This document shows, in pieces, positions 26,701 to 39,806 of a DNA stretch of 64,000 nt. Origin of the DNA: Eumeta japonica (Eukaryota; Arthropoda; Insecta; Lepidoptera; Psychidae); assembly GCA_005406025.1 (NCBI GenBank), contig BGZK01002096.1:1-64000 (forward strand), in the 5' to 3' direction. The notes beneath the pieces were generated by a model, which was given only the letters and a program-made list of their open reading frames with translations, searched no databases and was not told the DNA's origin. How positions within the stretch are numbered: position 1 is the first letter of the stretch; every line of letters begins with the position of its first letter. Position numbers and translations under genes: made by a program.

Positions 26701-27851
26701 TAAAATGACCATGGGCTATAGCCTTTGCTTTTTGCGAAAAATGGCCGAAAAAGTATGTTTTATTTTTGCAAAACGATACACCAAATTAAATATTGAAATT
26801 ATCTACAAAACACAAAGAAATCATCTCGATATCTAAAATTAAAAAGTTATGAACAAAACGGTATCTAGTTACTGCTACTTTTTCCCAACCAGTGTTTAGT
26901 AGAAGTGCATACCGTTTTGATCATAACTTGCTAATTTTTAAGATATCGACCTAATTCTTTTTGCGTTTGATAGATAATTTTGTTAACTTTAATTTGAGCT
27001 ACCTCTCGAATAGATAGGACAAAAAAAGTATTTTTCCACTAAAAATGACCATGGGCTATAGCCTTTGCTTTTTGCGAAAAAATGGCCGAAAAGTATGTTT
27101 TATTTTTGCAAAAGCGATACACCAAATTAAAGCTATTGAAATTATCTACAAAACACAAAAGAAATCATCTCGATATCTAAAAATTAAAAAGTTATGAACA
27201 AAACGGTATCTAGTTATGCTGCTACTTTTCCCAACCAGTGTTTAGTAGAAGTGCATACCGTTTTGATCATAACTTGGTTAATTTTTAAGATATCGACCTA
27301 ATTCTTTTGCGTTTGATAGATAATTTTGTTAACTTTAATTTGAGCTACCTCTCGAATAGATGGGACAAAAAGTATTTTTCCACTAAAATGACCATGGGCT
27401 ATAGCTTTGCTTTTTGCGAAATGGCCGAAAAGTATGTTTTTATTTTTGCAAAACGATACACAAATTAAAGCTATTAAATTATCTACAAAAACAAAGAAAT
27501 CATCTCGATATCTAAAAATTAAAAGTTATGAACAAAACGGTATCTAGTTATGCTGCTACTTTTAACCAGTGTTTAGTAGAAGTGCATACGTTTTGATCAT
27601 AACTTGGCTAATTTTTAAGATATCGACCTAATTCTTTTTGCGTTTGATAGATAATTTTTTAACTTTAATTTGAGCTACCTTGAATAGATGGGACAAAAAA
27701 GTATTTTCCACTAAAATGACCATGGGCTATAGCGCTTTGCGAAAATGGCCGAAAAGTATGTTTTTATTTTTGCAAAAGCGATACGCAAATTAAAGCTATT
27801 GAAATTATCTACAAAACACAAAGAAATCATCTCGATATCTAAAAAATTAAA

Positions 27852-28027
27852 GTTATGAACAAACGGTCTAATTAATGGGACCAAAAGAGTATTTTTCCAC
27901 ACTAAAAGTGATACTTAGACTTATATGGCCGAAAAAGTATGTTTTTGTTTTTGCAAGAAACTGCACCAAGGTTGATAATATTAAAAGTATCTAAAAACCT
28001 AAAATCCCATCGATATCTAAAATTAAA
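27852..28027. repeat. Truncated, diverged unit (176 bp) lacking the dyad core
   Basis: The left inner arm gttatgaacaaacggt is followed at once by ctaattaatgggacc, so the spacer, right arm and most of half-unit B are absent (about 145 bp relative to the reference). The rest is also altered: ccacactaaaagtgatac, gcaagaaactgcaccaagg. It then continues into a degraded core (gattataacaaagtatc). Confidence 0.8.
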
Positions 28028-28365
28028 GATTATAACAAAGTATCTAGTTATGCTGCTACTTTTCCCAACCAGTGTTTAGTAGAAGTGCATACCGTTTGAT
28101 CATAACAGCTGAAATTTTAAAGATATCGACCTAATTCTTTTACGTTTGATAGATAATTTCTAGACTTTAATTTAAGCTACCTCGAATAGATAGGACAAAA
28201 AGTATTTTTCCACTAAAATGACCATGGGCTAGCCTTTGCTTTTTTCGAAAAAATGGCCGAAAAAAGAGTATGTTTTATTTTTGCAAAAACGATACGCAAA
28301 TTAAAGCTATTGAAATTATCTACAAAACACAAAAGAAATCATCTCGATATCTAAAAAATTAAAAA

Positions 28366-28509
28366 GTTATGAATAAAACGCTCGAATAGATGGGACAAAA
28401 GTATTTTTTCCACTAAAATGACCATGAATATAGCCTTTGCTTTTACTTGAAAAATGTGAAAAATTATGTTTTGGAAGGAATTGGTGTATCAGTATCTAAA
28501 AAATTAAAA
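28366..28509. repeat. Truncated unit (144 bp), shortest in the window
   Basis: The left inner arm gttatgaataaaacg joins ctcgaatagatgggac at 28380/28381. A second loss affects half-unit A: attatgttttggaaggaatt is followed by ggtgtatcagtatctaaa. The short ggaaggaattggtgtatcag piece is not recognisable as reference sequence. Confidence 0.8.
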
Positions 28510-30839
28510 GTTATGAACAAAACGGTATCTAGTTATGCACCACAACCAGTGTTTAGTAGAAGTGCATACCGTTTTGATCATAACTTGGCTAATTTTTAAG
28601 ATATCGACCTAATTCTTTTGCGTTTGATAGATAATTTTGAACTTTAATTTGAGCTACCTCTCGAATGATGGGACAAAAAGTATTTTCCACTAAAATGACC
28701 ATGGGCTATAGCCTTTGCTTTTGCGAAAAATGGCCGGTGTTTTTATTTTTGCAAAAGCGATACACCAAATTAAAGCTATTGAAATTATCTACAAAACACA
28801 AAAGAAATCATCTCGATATCTAAAAAATTAAAAAAGTTATGAACAAAACGGTATCTAGTTATGCTGCTACTTTTTCCCAACCAGTGTTTAGTAGAAGTGC
28901 ATACCGTTTTGATCATAACTTAACTAATTTTAAGATATCGACCTAATTCTTTGCGTTTGATAGATAATTTTGTAACTAATTTGAGCTACCTCTCGAATAG
29001 ATAGGACAAAAAGTATTTTCCACTAAAATGACTGGGCTATAGCCTTTGCTTTTTGCGAAAAAATGGCCGAAAAAGTATGTTTTATTTTTACAAAACGATA
29101 CACCAAATTAAACTATTATTGAATTATCTACAAAACACAAAGAAATCATCTCGATATCTAAAAATTAAAAAGTTATGAACAAAACGGTATCTAGTTATGC
29201 TGCTACTTTTTCCCAACCAGTGTTTAGTAGAAGTGCATACCGTTTTGATCATAACTTGGTTAATTTTAAGATATCGACCTAATTCTTTTGCGTTTGATAG
29301 ATAATTTTTTAACTAATTTGAGCTACCTCTCGAATAGATGGGACAAAAAGTATTTCCACTAAAATGACCATGGGCTATAGCCTTTGCTTTTTGCGAAAAA
29401 TGGCCGAAAAAGTATGTTTTATTTTTTTGCAAAAACGATACACAAATTAAAGCTATTGAAATTATCTACAAAACACAAAGAATCTCGATATCTAAAAAAT
29501 TAAAAAGTTATGAACAAAACGGTATCTAGTTATGCTGCTACTTTTCCCAACCAGTGTTTAGTAGAAGTGCATACCGTTTTGATCATAACGGCTAATTTTA
29601 AGATATCGACCTAATTCTTTTTGCGTTTGATAGATAATTTTGTTAACTTTAATTTGAGCTACCTCTCAGATAGATGGGACAAAAAAAAGTATTTTCCTAA
29701 AATGACCATGGGCTATAGCCTTTTTGCGAAAAAATGGCCGAAAAAATTATGTTTTATTTTTGCAAAACGATACACCAAATTAAAGCTATTGAAATTATCT
29801 ACAAAACACAAAGAAATCATCTCGATATCTAAAATTAAAAGTTATGAACAAAACGGTATCTAGTTATGCTGCTACTTTTTCCCAACCAGTGTTTAGTAGA
29901 AGTGCATACCGTTTTGATCATAACTTTAATTTTTCAAGATATCGACCTAATCTTGCGTTTGATAGATAATTTTTTAACTAATTTGAGCTACCTCTCGAAT
30001 AGATAGGACAAAAAGTATTTTCACTAAAAATGACCATGGGCTATAGCCTTTGCTTTTGCGAAAAATGGCCGAAAAAGTATGTTTTATTTTGCAAAACGAT
30101 ACAAATTAAAGCTATTAAAATTATCTACAAAACACAAAAGAAATCATCGATATCTAAAATTAAAAAGTTATGAACAAAACGGTATCTAGTTATGCTGCTA
30201 CTTTTTTCCCAACCAGTGTTTAGTAGGTGCATACCGTTTTGATCATAACTTGGTTAATTTTCAAGATATCGACCTAATTCTTTTTGCGTTTGATAGATAA
30301 TTTTGTTAACTTTAATTTGAGCTACCTCTCGAATGATGGGACAAAAAAGTATTTTCCACTAAAATGACCATGGGCTATAGCCTTTGCTTTTGCGAAAAAA
30401 TGGCCGAAAAGTATGTTTTATTTTGCAAAATGATACACCAAATTAAAGCTATTGAAATTATCTACAAAACAAAGAAATCATCTCGATATCTAAAAATTAA
30501 AAGTTATGAACAAAACGGTATCTAGTTATGCTGCTACTTTTTCCCAACCAGTGTTTAGTAGAAGTGCATACCGTTTTGATCATAACTTGGCTAATTTTAA
30601 GATATCGACCTAATTCTTTGCGTTTGATAGATAATTTTGTAACTTTAATTTGAGCTACCTCTCGAATAGATGGGACAAAAAAGTATTTTCCACTAAAATG
30701 ACCATGGGCTATAGCCTGCTTTTGCGAAAAAATGGCCGAAAAAGTATGTTTTATTTTTGCAAAACGATACACCAAATTAAACTATTGAAATTATCTACAA
30801 AACACAAAGAAATCATCTCGATATCTAAAAATTAAAAAG

Positions 30840-31032
30840 GATTATGAACAAGCAAATGAATGAATGGGACGAAAAGTATTTTTCCATAAAATGACCATGG
30901 GCTATAGCCTTTGCTTTTACGGCAAAATGGCCGAAAAAGTATGTTTTATTTTTGCAAAAACGATACACCAAATTAAAGCTATTGAAATTATCTACAAAAC
31001 ACAAAAAATCATCTCGATATCTAAAAATTAAA
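30840..31032. repeat. Truncated unit (193 bp) lacking the dyad core
   Basis: Ggattatgaacaagcaaatg is followed by aatgaatgggacgaaaag, skipping the spacer, right arm and most of half-unit B. Half-unit A is complete afterwards. The right side of the junction falls in the same gaatagatgggac target as in the other truncated units. Confidence 0.8.
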
Positions 31033-31049
31033 GTTATGAACAAAACGGT

Positions 31050-34000
31050 ATCTAGTTATGCTACTTTTTCCCAACCAGTGTTTAGTAGAAGTGCATACCG
31101 TTTTGATCATAACTTGGTTAATTTTAAGATATCGACCTAATTCTTTTGCGTTTGATAGATAATTTTAACTTTAATTTGAGCTACCTCTCGAACAGATGGG
31201 ACAAAAAGTATTTTTCCACTAAAATGACCATGGGCTATAGCCTTTGCTTTTTGCGAAAAATGGCCGAAAATTATGTTTTATTTTGCAAAGCGATACACCA
31301 AATTAAAGTATTGAAATTATCTACAAAACACAAAAAAATCATCTCGATATCTAAAATTAAAAAAGTTATGAACAAAACGGTATCTAGTTATGCTGCTACT
31401 TTTTCCCAACCAGTGTTTAGTAGAAGTGCATACCGTTTTGATCATAACTTGGTTAATTTTCAAGATATCGACCTAATTCTTTTTGCGTTTGATAGATAAT
31501 TTTGTTAACTTTAATTTGAGCTACCTCTCAATAGATAGGACAAAAAAGTATTTTTCCACTAAAATGACCATGGGCTATAGCCTTTTTTTGAAAAATGGCC
31601 GAAAAATTATGTTTTATTTTTTGCAAAGCGATACACCAAATTAAAGCTATTAAATTATCTACAAAACACAAAAGAAATCATCTCGATATCTAAAAATTTA
31701 AAAAAGTTATGAACAAAACGGTATCTAGTTATGCTGCTACTTTTTCCCAACCAGTGTTTAGTAGAAGTGCATACCGTTTTGATCATAACTTGGTTAATTT
31801 TCAAGATATCGACCTAATTCTTTTTGCGTTTGATAGATAATTTTGTTAACTTTAATTTGAGCTACCTCTTGAATAGATAGGACAAAAAAGTATTTTTCCA
31901 CTAAAAATGACCATGGGCTATAGCCTTTGCTTTTTGCGAAAAATGGCCGAAAAATTATGTTTTATTTTTGCAAAAGCGATACACCAAATTAAAGCTATTA
32001 AATTATCTACAAAACACAAAAGAAATCATCTCGATATCTAAAAAATTAAAAAAGTTATGAACAAAACGGTATCTAGTTATGCTGCTACTTTTTCCCAACC
32101 AGTGTTTAGTAGAAGTGCATACCGTTTTGATCATAACTTGGTTAATTTTCAAGATATCGACCTAATTCTTTTTGCGTTTGATAGATAATTTTGTTAACTT
32201 TAATTTGAGCTACCTCTCAATAGATAGGACAAAAAAAGTATTTTTCCACTAAAATGACCATGGGCTATAGCCTTTGCTTTTGCGAAAAATGGCCGAAAAA
32301 GTATGTTTTATTTTTGCAAAAGCGATACACCAAATTAAAGCTATTAAATTATCTACAAAACACAAAGAAATCATCTCGATATCTAAAAATTAAAAAGTTA
32401 TGAACAAAACGGTATCTAGTTATGCTGCTACTTTTCCCAACCAGTGTTTAGTAGAAGTGCATACCGTTTTGATCATAACTTGGTTAATTTTAAGATATCG
32501 ACCTAATTCTTTTGCGTTTGATAGATAATTTTGTTAACTTTAATTTGAGCTACCTCTCGAATAGATAGGACAAAAAGTATTTTTCCACTAAAATGACCAT
32601 GGGCTATAGCCTTTGCTTTTGCGAAAAATGGCCGAAAAAGTATGTTTTATTTTTGCAAAACGATACACCAAATTAAAGCTATTGAAATTATCTACAAAAC
32701 ACAAAAAATCATCTCGATATCTAAAAATTAAAAGTTATGAACAAAACGGTATCTAGTTATGCTGCTACTTTTTCCCAACCAGTGTTTAGTAGAAGTGCAT
32801 ACCGTTTTGATCATAACTTGGTTAATTTTAAGATATCGACCTAATTCTTTTGCGTTTGATAGATAATTTTGTTAACTTTAATTTGAGCTACCTCTCGATA
32901 GATAGGACAAAAAGTATTTTTCCACTAAAATGACCATGGGCTATAGCCTTTGCTTTTGCGAAAAATGGCCGAAAAGTATGTTTTATTTTGCAAAAGCGAT
33001 ACACCAAATTAAAGCTATTGAAATTATCTACAAAACACAAAGAAATCATCTCGATATCTAAAAATTAAAAAGTTATGAACAAAACGGTATCTAGTTATGC
33101 TGCTACTTTTCCCAACCAGTGTTTAGTAGAAGTGCATACCGTTTTGATCATAACTTGGTAATTTTAAGATATCGACCTAATTCTTTTGCGTTTGATAGAT
33201 AATTTTGTTAACTTTAATTTGAGCTACCTCTCGAATAGATAGGACAAAAAGTATTTTTCCACTAAAATGACCATGGGCTATAGCCTTTGCTTTTGCGAAA
33301 AATGGCCGAAAAATTATGTTTTATTTTTGCAAAAGCGATACACCAAATTAAAGCTATTGAAATTATCTACAAAACACAAAGAAATCATCTCGATATCTAA
33401 AAAATTAAAAAAGTTATGAACAAAACGGTATCTAGTTATGCTGCTACTTTTTCCCAACCAGTGTTTAGTAGAAGTGCATACCGTTTTGATCATAACTTGG
33501 TAATTTTTAAGATATCGACCTAATTCTTTTTGCGTTTGATAGATAATTTTGTTAACTTTAATTTGAGCTACCTCTCGAATAGATAGGACAAAAAAAGTAT
33601 TTTTCCACTAAAAATGACCATGGGCTATAGCCTTTGCTTTTTGCGAAAAAATGGCCGAAAAAGTATGTTTTTATTTTTGCAAAAGCGATACACCAAATTA
33701 AAGCTATTGAAATTATCTACAAAACACAAAAGAAATCATCTCGATATCTAAAAAATTAAAAAAGTTATGAACAAAACGGTATCTAGTTATGCTGCTACTT
33801 TTTCCCAACCAGTGTTTAGTAGAAGTGCATACCGTTTTGATCATAACTTGGTAATTTTAAGATATCGACCTAATTCTTTTTGCGTTTGATAGATAATTTT
33901 GTTAGCTTTAATTTGAGCTACCTCGAATAGATAGGACAAAAAGTATTTTTCCACTAAAATGACCATGGGCTATAGCCTTTGCTTTTGCGAAAAATGGCCG

Positions 34001-37000
34001 AAAAAGTATGTTTTATTTTGCAAAACGATACACCAAATTAAAGCTATTGAAATTATCTACAAAACACAAAATCAATGGAAATCTAAAAAAGTTTTCAAGT
34101 TATGATCATAACTAATTCGCTGAATAGATAGGACAAAAAAAGTATTTTTCCACTAAAAATGACCATGGGCTATAGCCTTTGCTTTTGCGAAAAATGGCCG
34201 AAAAAGTATGTTTTATTTTTGCAAAACGATACACCAAATTAAAGCTATTGAAATTATCTACAAAACACAAAGAAATCATCTCGATATCTAAAATTAAAAG
34301 TTATGAACAAAACGGTATCTAGTTATGCTGCTACTTTTCCCAACCAGTGTTTAGTAGAAGTGCATACCGTTTTGATCATAACTTGGTAATTTTAAGATAT
34401 CGACCTAATTCTTTTGCGTTTGATAGATAATTTTGTTAACTTTAATTTGAGCTACCTCGAATAGATAGGACAAAAAGTATTTTTCCACTAAAATGACCAT
34501 GGGCTATAGCCTTTGCTTTTTGCGAAAAATGGCCGAAAAATATGTTTTTATTTTGCAAAACGATACACCAAATTAAAGCTATTGAAATTATCTACAAAAC
34601 ACAAAGAAATCATCTCGATATCTAAAAATTAAAAAGTTATGAACAAAACGGTATCTAGTTATGCTGCTACTTTTCCCAACCAGTGTTTAGTAGAAGTGCA
34701 TACCGTTTTGATCATAACTTGGTAATTTTAAGATATCGACCTAATTCTTTTGCGTTTGATAGATAATTTTGTTAGCTTTAATTTGAGCTACCTCTCGAAT
34801 AGATAGGACAAAAAGTATTTTTCCACTAAAATGACCATGGGCTATAGCCTTTGCTTTTGCGAAAAATGGCCGAAAAATATGTTTTATTTTGCAAAACGAT
34901 ACACCAAATTAAAGCTATTGAAATTATCTACAAAACACAAAGAAATCATCTCGATATCTAAAATTAAAAGTTATGAACAAAACGGTATCTAGTTATGCTG
35001 CTACTTTTCCCAACCAGTGTTTAGTAGAAGTGCATACCGTTTTGATCATAACTTGGTTAATTTTAAGATATCGACCTAATTCTTTTGCGTTTGATAGATA
35101 ATTTTGTTAACTTTAATTTGAGCTACCTCTCGATAGATAGGACAAAAAATTTTTCCACTAAAATGACCATGGGCTATAGCCTTTGCTTTTGCGAAAAATG
35201 GCCGAAAAGTATGTTTTATTTTGCAAAACGATACACCAAATTAAAGCTATTGAAATTATCTACAAAACACAAAGAAATCATCTCGATATCTAAAAATTAA
35301 AAGTTATGAACAAAACGGTATCTAGTTATGCTGCTACTTTTCCCAACCAGTGTTTAGTAGAAGTGCATACCGTTTTGATCATAACTTGTTAATTTTAAGA
35401 TATCGACCTAATTCTTTTGCGTTTGATAGATAATTTTGTTAGCTTTAATTTGAGCTACCTCTCGAATAGATAGGACAAAAAGTATTTTTCCACTAAAATG
35501 ACCATGGGCTATAGCCTTTGCTTTTGCGAAAAATGGCCGAAAAAGTATGTTTTATTTTTGCAAAACGATACACCAAATTAAAGCTATTGAAATTATCTAC
35601 AAAACACAAAAAATCATCTCGATATCTAAAAATTAAAAGTTATGAACAAAACGGTATCTAGTTATGCTGCTACTTTTTCCCAACCAGTGTTTAGTAGAAG
35701 TGCATACCGTTTTGATCATAACTTGGTAATTTTAAGATATCGACCTAATTCTTTTGCGTTTGATAGATAATTTTGTTAACTTTAATTTGAGCTACCTCTC
35801 GAATAGATAGGACAAAAAGTATTTTTCCACTAAAATGACCATGGGCTATAGCCTTTGCTTTTGCGAAAAATGGCCGAAAAGTATGTTTTATTTTTGCAAA
35901 ACGATACACCAAATTAAAGCTATTGAAATTATCTACAAAACACAAAGAAATCATCTCGATATCTAAAAATTAAAAAGTTATGAACAAAACGGTATCTAGT
36001 TATGCTGCTACTTTTTCCCAACCAGTGTTTAGTAGAAGTGCATACCGTTTTGATCATAACTTGGTTAATTTTAAGATATCGACCTAATTCTTTTGCGTTT
36101 GATAGATAATTTTGTTAACTTTAATTTGAGCTACCGATAGATAGGAAAAAAGTATTTTTCCACTAAAATGACCATGGGCTATAGCCTTTGCTTTTGCGAA
36201 AAATGGCCGAAAAAGTATGTTTTATTTTTGCAAAACGATACACCAAATTAAAGCTATTGAAATTATCTACAAAACACAAAGAAATCATCTCGATATCTAA
36301 AAATTAAAAAGTTATGAACAAAACGGTATCTAGTTATGCTGCTACTTTTCCCAACCAGTGTTTAGTAGAAGTGCATACCGTTTTGATCATAACTTGGTAA
36401 TTTTAAGATATCGACCTAATTCTTTTGCGTTTGATAGATAATTTTGTTAACTTTAATTTGAGCTACCTCTCGAATAGATAGGACAAAAAGTATTTTTCCA
36501 CTAAAATGACCATGGGCTATAGCCTTTGCTTTTGCGAAAAATGGCCGAAAAAGTATGTTTTATTTTTGCAAAACGATACACCAAATTAAAGCTATTGAAA
36601 TTATCTACAAAACACAAAGAAATCATCTCGATATCTAAAAATTAAAAGTTATGAACAAAACGGTATCTAGTTATGCTGCTACTTTCCCAACCAGTGTTTA
36701 GTAGAAGTGCATACCGTTTTGATCATAACTTGGTTAATTTTAAGATATCGACCTAATTCTTTTGCGTTTGATAGATAATTTTGTTAACTTTAATTTGAGC
36801 TACCTCTCGAATAGATAGGACAAAAAAGTATTTTTCCACTAAAATGACCATGGGCTATAGCCTTTGCTTTTGCGAAAAATGGCCGAAAAAGTATGTTTTA
36901 TTTTTGCAAAAGCGATACACCAAATTAAAGCTATTGAAATTATCTACAAAACACAAAGAAATCATCTCGATATCTAAAATTAAAAAGTTATGAACAAAAC

Positions 37001-37670
37001 GGTATCTAGTTATGCTGCTACTTTTCCCAACCAGTGTTTAGTAGAAGTGCATACCGTTTTGATCATAACTTGGTTAATTTTAAGATATCGACCTAATTCT
37101 TTTGCGTTTGATAGATAATTTTGTTACTTTAATTTGAGCTACCTCTCGAATAGATAGGACAAAAAGTATTTTTCCACTAAAATGACCATGGGCTATAGCC
37201 TTTGCTTTTGCGAAAAATGGCCGAAAAAGTATGTTTTATTTTTGCAAAACGATACACCAAATTAAAGCTATTGAAATTATCTACAAAACACAAAGAAATC
37301 ATCTCGATATCTAAAAATTAAAAAGTTATGAACAAAACGGTATCTAGTTATGCTGCTACTTTTTCCCAACCAGTGTTTAGTAGAAGTGCATACCGTTTTG
37401 ATCATAACTTGGTAATTTTAAGATATCGACCTAATTCTTTTGCGTTTGATAGATAATTTTGTTACTTTAATTTGAGCTACCTCTCAATAGATAGGACAAA
37501 AAGTATTTTTCCACTAAAATGACCATGGGCTATAGCCTTTGCTTTTGCGAAAAATGGCCGAAAAGTATGTTTTTATTTTGCAAAACGATACACCAAATTA
37601 AAGCTATTGAAATTATCTACAAAACACAAAGAAATCATCTCGATATCTAAAAATTAAAAAGTTATGAACA
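31050..37670. repeat. Array zone 5: uniform gataggac units
   Basis: From about 31.5 kb almost every unit to the end of the window has gataggac instead of gatgggac. In this zone A/T runs are long up to ~32.2 kb and near 33.4-33.9 kb, and short elsewhere. Some units from 33.9 kb have gttagc in place of gttaac. Confidence 0.8.
34099..34299. repeat. Truncated unit (201 bp) with fused hairpin arms
   Basis: At 34099-34112 the sequence is gttatgatcataac, a perfect palindrome made of the outer ends of the two 19-nt inner arms. The sequence between them (13 nt of each arm and the 45-nt spacer) is gone. It then continues taattcgctgaatagatagg, so most of half-unit B is missing as well. Upstream, at about 34070-34098, the unit is also disturbed (caatggaaatc, gttttcaa). 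Confidence 0.85.
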
Positions 37671-37672
37671 AA

Positions 37673-37769
37673 ACGATATCTAGTTATGCTGCTGCTTTTT
37701 CCCAACAAGTGTTTAGTAGAAGTGCATACCATTTTGATCATAACTTGGTCAATTTTTATGATATCGACC
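37673..37769. repeat. Variant core block, copy 1
   Basis: Linked substitutions: acgatatc for acggtatc, gctgctgc, caacaagtg for caaccagtg, ataccatttt for ataccgtttt, ttggtcaattttt, and tatgatatcg for aagatatcg. Linked changes of this kind identify a true subfamily rather than sequencing noise. Confidence 0.85.
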
Positions 37770-38011
37770 TAATTCTTTTTGCGTTTGATAGATAATTTTG
37801 CTAGCTTTAATTTGAGCTACCTCTCAATAGATAGGACAAAAAGTATTTTTCCACTAAAATGACCATGGGCTATAGCCTTTGCTTTTGCGAAAAATGGCCG
37901 AAAAAATGTTTTATTTTTGCAAAACGATACACCAAATTAAAGCTATTGAAATTATCTACAAAACACAAAGAAATCATCTCGATATCTAAAAATTAAAAAG
38001 TTATGAACAAA

Positions 38012-38108
38012 ACGATATCTAGTTATGCTGCTGCTTTTTCCCAACAAGTGTTTAGTAGAAGTGCATACCATTTTGATCATAACTTGGTCAATTTTTATGA
38101 TATCGACC
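38012..38108. repeat. Variant core block, copy 2
   Basis: Carries the same linked substitutions as 37673-37769, one unit later. It is followed by cccctaaaaatg (38192-38203) and by aagcaataca with attaaaggta (about 38271-38295), two further variants that recur at 39.6-39.9 kb. Confidence 0.85.
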
Positions 38109-39709
38109 TAATTCTTTTTGCGTTTGATAGATAATTTTGCTAGCTTTAATTTGAGCTACCTCTCACATAGATAGGACAAAAAAAGTATTTTTCCCCTAAA
38201 AATGACCATGGGCTATAGCCTTTGCTTTTTGCGAAAAAATGGCCGAAAAAGTATGTTTTTATTTTTGCAAAAGCAATACACCAAATTAAAGGTATTGAAA
38301 TTATCTACAAAACACAAAGAAATCATCTCGATATCTAAAATTAAAAAGTTATGAACAAAACGGTATCTAGTTATGCTGCTACTTTTCCCAACCAGTGTTT
38401 AGTAGAAGTGCATACCGTTTTGATCATAACTTGGTAATTTTAAGATATCGACCTAATTCTTTTGCGTTTGATAGATAATTTTGTTAGCTTTAATTTGAGC
38501 TACCTCTCAATAGATAGGACAAAAAGTATTTTTCCACTAAAATGACCATGGGCTATAGCCTTTGCTTTTGCGAAAAATGGCCGAAAAATATGTTTTATTT
38601 TTGCAAAACGATACACCAAATTAAAGCTATTGAAATTATCTACAAAACACAAAGAAATCATCTCGATATCTAAAAATTAAAAGTTATGAACAAAACGGTA
38701 TCTAGTTATGCTGCTACTTTTCCCAACCAGTGTTTAGTAGAAGTGCATACCGTTTTGATCATAACTTGTTAATTTTAAGATATCGACCTAATTCTTTTGC
38801 GTTTGATAGATAATTTTGTTAGCTTTAATTTGAGCTACCTCTCAATAGATAGGACAAAAAAGTATTTTTCCACTAAAATGACCATGGGCTATAGCCTTTG
38901 CTTTTGCGAAAAATGGCCGAAAAATATGTTTTATTTTTGCAAAACGATACACCAAATTAAAGCTATTGAAATTATCTACAAAACACAAAGAAATCATCTC
39001 GATATCTAAAAATTAAAAAGTTATGAACAAAACGGTATCTAGTTATGCTGCTACTTTTCCCAACCAGTGTTTAGTAGAAGTGCATACCGTTTTGATCATA
39101 ACTTGTTAATTTTAAGATATCGACCTAATTCTTTTGCGTTTGATAGATAATTTTGTTAGCTTTAATTTGAGCTACCTCTCAATAGATAGGACAAAAAAGT
39201 ATTTTTCCACTAAAATGACCATGGGCTATAGCCTTTGCTTTTGCGAAAAATGGCCGAAAAAGTATGTTTTATTTTGCAAAACGATACACCAAATTAAAGC
39301 TATTGAAATTATCTACAAAACACAAAGAAATCATCTCGATATCTAAAAATTAAAAGTTATGAACAAAACGGTATCTAGTTATGCTGCTACTTTTTCCCAA
39401 CCAGTGTTTAGTAGAAGTGCATACCGTTTTGATCATAACTTGTTAATTTTAAGATATCGACCTAATTCTTTTGCGTTTGATAGATAATTTTGTTAGCTTT
39501 AATTTGAGCTACCTCTCAATAGATAGGACAAAAAGTATTTTTCCACTAAAATGACCATGGGCTATAGCCTTTGCTTTTGCGAAAAATGGCCGAAAAGTAT
39601 GTTTTTATTTTTGCAAAAGCAATACACCAAATTAAAGGTATTGAAATTATCTACAAAACACAAAAGAAATCATCTCGATATCTAAAAAATTAAAAAAGTT
39701 ATGAACAAA

Positions 39710-39806
39710 ACGATATCTAGTTATGCTGCTGCTTTTTCCCAACAAGTGTTTAGTAGAAGTGCATACCATTTTGATCATAACTTGGTCAATTTTTATGATA
39801 TCGACC
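39710..39806. repeat. Variant core block, copy 3
   Basis: Same linked substitutions, five units after copy 2. Here aagcaataca/attaaaggta (39617-39640) lies before the block and cccctaaaaatg (about 39890-39901) after it, so the full variant unit is seen as overlapping parts in copies 2 and 3. Confidence 0.85.

Larger units (their letters stand above)
19351..31049. repeat. Array zone 4: disturbed, indel-rich units
   Basis: Units alternate between gatgggac and gataggac and often contain small deletions (for example ctctcgaatgatggg, aacggttaatt, attaaactattg). Three truncated units and two units lacking dyad 2 fall here. It is the least regular stretch of the window, but still satellite throughout. 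Confidence 0.8.

Noticed and set aside
27870..28030. Possible transposon insertion at the irregular stretch near 27.9 kb
   Set aside because: Most of the stretch still aligns to half-unit A with many changes, and there are no terminal inverted repeats with target-site duplication around it. A truncated, diverged unit explains it better.
31146..31499. Open frame of 117 codons on the plus strand, one of many frames of 60-117 codons on both strands
   Set aside because: All such frames lie inside the satellite unit, begin and end wherever a run-length indel shifts frame, and repeat the same peptide pieces. No frame is conserved in length across copies and frames on both strands look alike because of the palindrome. 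There is no sign of selection for coding.
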